Of a stretch of DNA of 49,735 nt, positions 45,089 to 49,735 are shown in pieces. Position 1 is the first letter of the stretch. Each line of letters begins with the position of its first letter. Made by a program: the position numbers and the translations under genes. Below the pieces are notes generated by a model that saw only the letters and a program-made list of their open reading frames with translations, searched no databases and had not been told where the DNA came from. Source of the DNA: Pseudomonadota bacterium (GTDB lineage Bacteria; Desulfobacterota; Desulfovibrionia; Desulfovibrionales; Desulfovibrionaceae); NCBI GenBank assembly GCA_018817515.1, contig JAHIUD010000043.1, positions 1 to 49,735 on the forward strand, written 5' to 3'.

Positions 45089-46423
45089 TCATGCGAGAAT
45101 TCCGCGCAGCATTTCGGCCAGGATGCCGATCTGCTCCACGGAGGTCTTTTCGGTGCAGGCCACCAGAAGCGCGTTCTCCAGCCCCGGATAGTAGCGGCCC
45201 AGCGGGAAGCCGGGCACAAAGCCGCGCGCGGTCAACTTGTCGATGGCCTGATAGGCGTTCACCGGCAGGGTGATGGCGAACTCGTTGCCAAAGGGCGCGG
45301 AGCCCAGGAGCTTTACGCCGGGGATGGCGGTGAGGCGCTCGGCCGCGTAGTGCGCGCGCTCGATGCAGATTTCCGCCGTGCGCTTGAGGCCTTCCTCGCC
45401 CAGCAGGCACAGGTGCATCAGCGAGCGCAGGGCGCACAGGGCCTGGTTGGAGCAGATGTTGCTCGTGGCCTTCTGGCGGCGGATGTGCTGCTCGCGGGCC
45501 TGCAGGGTCAAAACGTAGCCGGTGCGGCCCTTGGTATCCACCGTGCGGCCCACCATGCGGCCGGGCATCTGGCGGACCATGTCCTTGGTGCAGGTCATGA
45601 TGCCGAGGTACGGGCCGCCGAAGGAAAGCGGCAGGCCCAGGCTCTGGCCCTCGGCCACGGCCACGTCCGCGCCCATCTCGCCGGGGCTCTTCAGCACCGA
45701 CTGGAGCACCGGGTAGACCGAGATGACGTTGACCACGCCCTTCTGCTTGGCTGCGGCGAAGAGCGCGCTGAAGTCGTTGACGCTGCCGAAGAAGTTCGGG
45801 TTCTGCACCAGCACGGCGGCGGTCTGGTCGTCCAGGGCGCTGGTGAGCGCGGCCAGGTCGCAGTTGCCGTCCTTGTGGGCGATGGTCACCAGCTCCAGGT
45901 TCAGGTTGGCCGTGTAGGAGCCGAGCATGACCCGGTAGATGGGGCTCACGGCCTCGCAGACCACGAGCTTGCGGCGGTCGGTATGGCGCACGGCCATCAT
46001 GGCCGCCTCGAACAGCGCGGTGCCGCCGTCATACACGCTGGCATTGGCGAAGCTCAGGCCGGTCAGGCGCGTCACGGCGGTCTGGTACTCGAAGATGGCC
46101 TGCAGCGTGCCCTGGCTGGCCTCGGGCTGGTAGGGCGTGTAGGCGGTGTAGAACTCGCTGCGCATGGAAAGGGCGTCCACGGCGGCCGGGATGTGGTGGT
46201 CGTAGAACCCGGCGCCCAGGAAGCTCACCTGGCCGCTGGCGTTTTTGGCGGCAAGCGCCTCCATGTGGGCCAGCACGGCCATCTCGCTCTTGCCTTCAGG
46301 CAGGTCGAAGCTCTTGGGGCGCATGGCCGGGCCGATCTCGGCGAAGAGCGCCTCCACCGAGGGCGCGCCAATGACGCCGAGCATCCGCCGGATGTCCTCC
46401 GGGGTATGCGGAACGTAGGGCAT
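45089..46423 (-). CDS. gcvPA: Glycine decarboxylase subunit 1 (P-protein, N-terminal half)
   Basis: 444 residues, matching the N-terminal half of fused P-proteins, beginning MPYVPHTPEDIRRMLGVIG. It forms the heterotetramer with GcvPB and lacks the PLP lysine, as expected. Typical blocks are SFLGAGFYDHHIPA, YTPYQPEASQGTLQAIFEYQT and [37 protein letters not shown] precedes the ATG. gcvH lies 36 bases upstream on the same strand. Confidence 0.97.
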   Translation of the reverse strand: MPYVPHTPEDIRRMLGVIGAPSVEALFAEIGPAMRPKSFDLPEGKSEMAVLAHMEALAAKNASGQVSFLGAGFYDHHIPAAVDALSMRSEFYTAYTPYQPEASQGTLQAIFEYQTAVTRLTGLSFANASVYDGGTALFEAAMMAVRHTDRRKLVVCEAVSPIYRVMLGSYTANLNLELVTIAHKDGNCDLAALTSALDDQTAAVLVQNPNFFGSVNDFSALFAAAKQKGVVNVISVYPVLQSVLKSPGEMGADVAVAEGQSLGLPLSFGGPYLGIMTCTKDMVRQMPGRMVGRTVDTKGRTGYVLTLQAREQHIRRQKATSNICSNQALCALRSLMHLCLLGEEGLKRTAEICIERAHYAAERLTAIPGVKLLGSAPFGNEFAITLPVNAYQAIDKLTARGFVPGFPLGRYYPGLENALLVACTEKTSVEQIGILAEMLRGILA

Positions 46424-46459
46424 GTTGTTCTCCTTGCGGAAAGTGTTGCCGAGAGTCGG

Positions 46460-46840
46460 CTAGTGGGCTTCCTCGGCGCAGACCTGGGCGTAGGCGTCGG
46501 CGTCCAGCAGGCCTTCGGGGGCGCCGGAGAGCTTCACCTTGATCATCCAACCGGCGCCGTAGGGCTCCTGGTTGATGGCCTCGGGCGCGCTGTCCAGGGC
46601 GGCGTTGACCTCGGTGACGGTGCCGCTGACGGGCGAGTAAAGCTCGCTGGCGGCCTTCACGCTCTCCACAGAGCCCATCTCGGCCCCGGCGGTGACGGTG
46701 GCGCCCACCTTGGGCAGGTCGACGTAGGTCAGGTCGCCCAGCTGTTCCTGGGCAAAGTGGGTGATGCCGACGGTGGCGCTGTCGCCCTCGATCTTGGCCC
46801 ACTCATGGCTCTTGGCGTATTTCAGGTCCTTGGGAATCAT
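46460..46840 (-). CDS. gcvH: Glycine cleavage system H protein
   Basis: 126 residues. The lipoyl lysine is Lys62 in [17 protein letters not shown]. The fold motif KSHEWAK and GVTDFAQ-like [19 protein letters not shown] are present. It shuttles the aminomethyl group between P-, T- and L-proteins. As the first gene of the minus-strand run gcvH-gcvPA-gcvPB-lpdA it sets the operon start. AAGGAGGACACCCC precedes the ATG, a strong ribosome site. Confidence 0.97.
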   Translation of the reverse strand: MIPKDLKYAKSHEWAKIEGDSATVGITHFAQEQLGDLTYVDLPKVGATVTAGAEMGSVESVKAASELYSPVSGTVTEVNAALDSAPEAINQEPYGAGWMIKVKLSGAPEGLLDADAYAQVCAEEAH

Positions 46841-47209
46841 CGGGGTGTCCTCCTTGAGGGAAGGTTGATATTCAGAGCGGTTGCCACAATCGTCGTTAAT
46901 GATTGGGTATCTGCGAGCGCTCTCAAGGCATGTACAGTCTCCGCAGCGCTGCCGCCGGGGCGTGCCGCGCTTTCGGCGTTTGATATACAGCCCGGAGGTC
47001 GAAAAGAAAAGCCTGGAATTATGGCGGCAACAAATTCGTCTCCACCGCAGGGGGAGCGCAGCGATTTACGCAGTTCACTTGCGTAGCGAAGAATTTTGTT
47101 ATACAATTCAAACAAGAGTTCTATATAAGAGGGCTTTTTCCCCCCTGGCCCTCACAGCTCCATACGGCGCCGGTCGCTTGCGCCTGGCGGATGTGCTGAG
47201 GTCTATGCC
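46841..47209. other. Divergent control region between the gcv operon and the PilZ gene, 369 bases
   Basis: No credible gene here. For the minus-strand gcv operon, TTGAGA is at 46925-46920 but no clean -10 follows. No glycine riboswitch signature was found, in contrast with many bacteria. On the plus side, the AT-rich stretch 47091-47140 holds TATACA (47100-47105) after TTGCGT (47079-47084) at a short 15-base spacing, and the inverted repeat TTGT-TAT-ACAA (47097-47107), a possible regulator site. A weak frame at 46837-47115 is rejected. Confidence 0.5.
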
Positions 47210-48088
47210 ATGAGCACTCTTTTGATCGACTCTGAAAGCGTGGATGCTGCGAGCAAGCGGAAGAAGGTGCTTGATGTGCTGGATCTCGTCCTGGCCCAGC
47301 GCCCCACGCTGAAGCTTGAGTGCGGCTCAGGTGTCGCAGTCCTCAACGACGTCACAGCCAGCATGCTCTCGCACTGCACTTCCGGCGTCACCGTCGAGGT
47401 CGCCGCCCTTGACGGCGCTTCACCGCAGTGGGTCGGAACCGAAGTCACGTGCCTCTTTCGTATCTATGAGTCAAAACTCCATGCGGGAGCGCACATGCTT
47501 AGCTTCACCAGCCGCATATGTTCCGTGCAGCGCCAGCCGAACGGGGTCGTGACCTTGGTGCTGGCGCTGCCGGAATCCATCGGCCGTGTGCAGCGGCGGC
47601 GCAGCGTGCGGGTTGACGTGAGCCAGGACAAGGTGCCAGCGCTCAAGGTCTGGCCCGAGCTGCCCTCTGGCGTGCCGGTGGCCAAGAAGCCGCCCCTGCT
47701 GGACACTGAGGAATGCGCCAGCGAGGGCTTTCGGGTGCACAACATCTCCGCCACCGGCATTTCGCTGAAGGTGGCGGTAGAACTTATGCGTCAGGCGCTG
47801 CCACGGCAAAACAAGGGCCAGCGCTTCTCGCTGTTCTTCACCGCCCTGAGCAGCCCGGAATGCCCGCCAGCGCATTTCTGGGTCAACGCGACGCTGCGAA
47901 ACATCATCGACAGGCCGCAGGAGTCCGAGATCTGCCTGGGGTTCGAGTTCATCGCCGAGGGCGAGCTCGATGACCGCAAGCGTATCGTCTGGCACCCGCT
48001 GAAGTTCGATGAAGTCAGCGGCCTGGGCAAGTTCATCTTCAAGTGGAACCTGGATAATTCCCGCGATAAAGCGCTCGTGGAGTGCTAG
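47210..48088 (+). CDS. PilZ-domain protein, probable cyclic-di-GMP receptor
   Basis: 292 residues. An N-terminal YcgR-like beta domain (about 1-120) precedes the PilZ domain, which carries both ligand motifs: RRRSVRVDV (the RxxxR-type switch, about 126-134) and HNISATGISL (the D/NxSxxG motif, about 180-190). Binding of cyclic di-GMP is therefore likely. Such proteins brake flagellar rotation, fitting the motility genes in this window, but the target is not shown by sequence. It stands alone; the divergent gcv operon is upstream. Confidence 0.85.
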   Translation: MSTLLIDSESVDAASKRKKVLDVLDLVLAQRPTLKLECGSGVAVLNDVTASMLSHCTSGVTVEVAALDGASPQWVGTEVTCLFRIYESKLHAGAHMLSFTSRICSVQRQPNGVVTLVLALPESIGRVQRRRSVRVDVSQDKVPALKVWPELPSGVPVAKKPPLLDTEECASEGFRVHNISATGISLKVAVELMRQALPRQNKGQRFSLFFTALSSPECPPAHFWVNATLRNIIDRPQESEICLGFEFIAEGELDDRKRIVWHPLKFDEVSGLGKFIFKWNLDNSRDKALVEC

Positions 48089-48224
48089 CCGCTTGGCCTG
48101 CTTTCGGCGCATCGCCACAGGGGGACGCCCGTGGCTTTGCGTCCGGTTGCTTGCGCTTTGGCCTGAGCCTGCCCAGCGGCCCGGAAGGGTTGACAGAGTG
48201 GCGGGCGATGCGCATGTTCCCGCA

Positions 48225-48300
48225 ATCTGACGAGCCGACTATTTGACGAGCTGACTGTCGCGAGTTGACTCTCGCGAGTGGACTATCTGACGAGCCGCTT
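48225..48300. repeat. Five tandem GACT-type units upstream of lemA
   Basis: Five 14-16-base units: 48225-48240, 48241-48256, 48257-48270, 48271-48284 and 48285-48300. Units 1 and 5 are nearly identical (ATCTGACGAGCCG), unit 2 differs from unit 1 at two positions, and units 3-4 have CGCGAG in place of TGACGAG. They end 31 bases before the lemA start and would lie in its leader. A TTGACA at 48190-48195, without a good -10, may be the promoter. The rest of the 243-base gap shows no gene. Confidence 0.75.
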
Positions 48301-48331
48301 TTGGCCGCCACCTACCAGGAGAAACACCAAG

Positions 48332-48946
48332 ATGAAACCCATCGCCATCGCCGGACTCGCCCTTGTCGCCCTGCTGCTCATCGGCGGCATGACCATGGTC
48401 TCCACCAACAACGACATCATCACCCTGGACGCCCAGGTTGACCAGATGACCGGCCAGGTGAACAGCGCCCTGCAACGCCGCCTGGACCTCATCCCCAACC
48501 TGGTGGAGACGGTGAAGGGCTATGCCAGTCATGAGAACGAGACCCTGACCGCCGTCATCGCCGCGCGCGCCTCGGCCACGCAGGTGAAGCTCGACGCCTC
48601 CACCATGACCGACCCGAACAAGCTGGCCCAGTTCAACCAGGCGCAGGGGCAGCTCAGCGCCGCCCTGGGCAAGCTCATGGTGGTCAGCGAGCAGTACCCC
48701 AACCTCAAGGCCGATGCGCATTTCGTGGAGCTCATGACCCAGCTTGAGGGCACGGAGAACCGCATCAAGATCGAGCGCGACAACTACAACAAGGCCGCCA
48801 CGGCCCTGAACATCAAGATCCGCACCTTCCCCGGCAGCCTGGTCAACTCGCTCATGGCGAACATCGCCAAGCGCGAGGTCTTCCAGTCCGAGGAAGCCGC
48901 CAAGACCGCGCCCAAGGTCAGCTTCGGGACCGAAAAGAAGTCCTAA
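48332..48946 (+). CDS. lemA: LemA-family protein
   Basis: 204 residues, membrane-anchored by one N-terminal helix (about 5-25), with the body outside the cytoplasm. The LemA signature QRRLDLIPNLVETVKGYASHE is at about residues 49-69, with the family's long helical bundle after it. CAGGAG precedes ATG 48332. Its role in bacteria is not fixed; LemA genes are commonly paired with a TPM-domain gene as here, where the next gene starts 3 bases after the stop. Confidence 0.92.
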   Translation: MKPIAIAGLALVALLLIGGMTMVSTNNDIITLDAQVDQMTGQVNSALQRRLDLIPNLVETVKGYASHENETLTAVIAARASATQVKLDASTMTDPNKLAQFNQAQGQLSAALGKLMVVSEQYPNLKADAHFVELMTQLEGTENRIKIERDNYNKAATALNIKIRTFPGSLVNSLMANIAKREVFQSEEAAKTAPKVSFGTEKKS

Positions 48947-48949
48947 GGC

Positions 48950-49735
48950 ATGAGGCGGCTTCTCCTCGCCCTTGGCCTGCTGCTGCTGGCCGCAACGGCG
49001 GTTTTCGCCCTCGACGTTCCGCCGCATGGCGACCAGTGGGTGGTGGACACGGCGCGGCTGCTCCCGCCTGCGGAAAAGGAAGCGCTGGGCGCGTCCCTGC
49101 GCGACTATGCCGAGCGGTCCGGCAACCAGATCGTGGTGCTGACCATCCCCGGCCTGGAGGGCGAGGATCTGGCCGCCTACGCCAACCGCGTGGCGCGCGA
49201 GTGGGCCGTGGGCCAGAAGGACGCTAACAACGGGGTGCTTCTGCTGGTGTCCGTGGCCGAGCGCAAGGTGCGCTTCGAGGTGGGCCGGGGCATCGAGGAC
49301 AAGCTGCCGGACATCACGGCCAAGCGCATCCAGCAGCAGATCACGGTGCCGAACTTCAAGGCCGGGCGCTATGCCCAGGGCATCATCCAGAGCGTGGCCG
49401 CCATCCGCCAGGTCCTGGGCGATGTCCCGGGCGAAGGCCCTGCTAGCGGGCAGACTGCCGCGCCCCGCCCTGCGCCCGCGCCTGATCCCCTGTCGGTGTT
49501 CACGCTGGTGCTGCTCTTTGTGGCCGTGCTGCTGGGCGTGGCCTATTACCGGCGCAACTCCTCGCGCCACGGCGGGCCTGGCGGAGCTGGCGGCGACAGG
49601 CACTCCTTCTTCCTCGGCCTGCTGCTGGGCCTCCTCTCCAGCATCTTCCGTGGCCGGGGCGGCGGTGGCGGCGGCTTCGGCGGCGGTGGCGGCGGTGGCG
49701 GCGATGGCGGCTTCTCCGGCGGCGGCGGCGACTTC
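48950..49735 (+). CDS. TPM-domain (YgcG-like) protein, C-terminus outside the window
   Basis: 262 residues to the window edge, still open. Signal peptide MRRLLLALGLLLLAATAVFA, then the TPM domain (about 24-160, with VDTARLLPPAEKEAL and the KDANNGVLLLVS motif), a Pro/Ala linker, a membrane helix (VFTLVLLFVAVLLGVAYY near 185), a second hydrophobic segment (FFLGLLLGLLSS), and a Gly-rich tail ending GGGGDF at the edge. Homologues usually end within a few residues of that, so little is missing. Partner of the preceding LemA; such pairs are linked to envelope quality, exact role unknown. Confidence 0.88.
   Translation, partial: MRRLLLALGLLLLAATAVFALDVPPHGDQWVVDTARLLPPAEKEALGASLRDYAERSGNQIVVLTIPGLEGEDLAAYANRVAREWAVGQKDANNGVLLLVSVAERKVRFEVGRGIEDKLPDITAKRIQQQITVPNFKAGRYAQGIIQSVAAIRQVLGDVPGEGPASGQTAAPRPAPAPDPLSVFTLVLLFVAVLLGVAYYRRNSSRHGGPGGAGGDRHSFFLGLLLGLLSSIFRGRGGGGGGFGGGGGGGGDGGFSGGGGDF

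Noticed and set aside
46837-47115. A 92-codon frame in the gcv/PilZ control region
   Set aside because: No ribosome site, no motif, and it spans the promoter region; composition is not protein-like.
46841-47209. A glycine riboswitch before gcvH
   Set aside because: Searched by eye for the conserved core with a tandem aptamer arrangement; not found.
48225-48300. A CRISPR array
   Set aside because: The units are 14-16 bases, degenerate and directly adjacent without spacers; no cas genes are near.

Overview
The window reads as ordinary chromosome from a GC-rich, motile, Gram-negative bacterium. The best fit is the Desulfovibrio group of Desulfobacterota. This is inferred from the two-part glycine decarboxylase with its gcvH-gcvPA-gcvPB-lpdA order, a flagellar cluster with both sigma-28-like and sigma-54-like promoters, ThyX rather than ThyA, an EF-G paralogue, RNase J, and recurring GCCTCCGGCGGC intergenic elements. 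No species can be named from sequence alone. No phage, insertion sequence, CRISPR array, rRNA or origin was seen.

Layout. 1-4400: a tRNA-Ala and its terminator on the minus strand, then two peptide-type ABC permeases, a YkgJ-type cysteine-cluster protein and RecN in one tight plus-strand run. 4470-8010: a periplasmic M48 lipoprotein protease, a zinc-ribbon membrane protein, one clearly AT-rich gene (zinc finger plus nucleoside-deoxyribosyltransferase/TIR-like domain), an acylphosphatase and a membrane HExxH protein. 8100-12900: Lon (with a reading-frame break in its tail), FmdB-like protein, HemC, a helix-hairpin-helix protein and an unlisted 48-residue membrane protein. 13000-21500: a chemoreceptor, AMMECR1, PurN, a secreted protein of unknown function, a small Cys protein, PurU, and a 533-residue unknown protein separated from PurU by a hairpin-rich repeat region. 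21500-29800: a secreted unknown protein, an EAL/HDOD protein, an EF-hand protein, two tandem HtrA proteases, ThyX, a shikimate-kinase-like ATPase and a zinc phospholipase C-like protein. 29900-33650: flagellin, FliD and FliS. 33700-38470: RNase J, PlsC and an EF-G-like GTPase. 38500-42200: a secreted caspase-fold/FGE-fold fusion, a DUF488 protein and two unknown proteins. 42200-46900: the glycine cleavage operon without gcvT. 47200-49735: a PilZ protein, then LemA and a TPM-domain protein that runs off the window.

How the genes work together. The flagellar trio forms the filament (flagellin), its cap (FliD) and the flagellin chaperone (FliS). The MCP, the PilZ protein and the EAL/HDOD protein could feed into the same motility control. 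Glycine decarboxylation is nearly complete in one operon. PurN and PurU both use 10-formyl-tetrahydrofolate and connect to the same one-carbon pool that GcvPA/PB/H feed. Lon, two HtrA proteins, the M48 protease and the HExxH membrane protein give an unusually protease-rich stretch concerned with envelope and protein quality.

The best candidates for something new are the AT-rich NDT/TIR-like gene at 5840-6763 (a possible transferred defence effector), the secreted caspase/FGE fusion at 38570-40123, the frame break in the repetitive Lon tail, and an 18-base tandem repeat inside an HtrA signal peptide. None is proven to be a new system; each is argued separately below.
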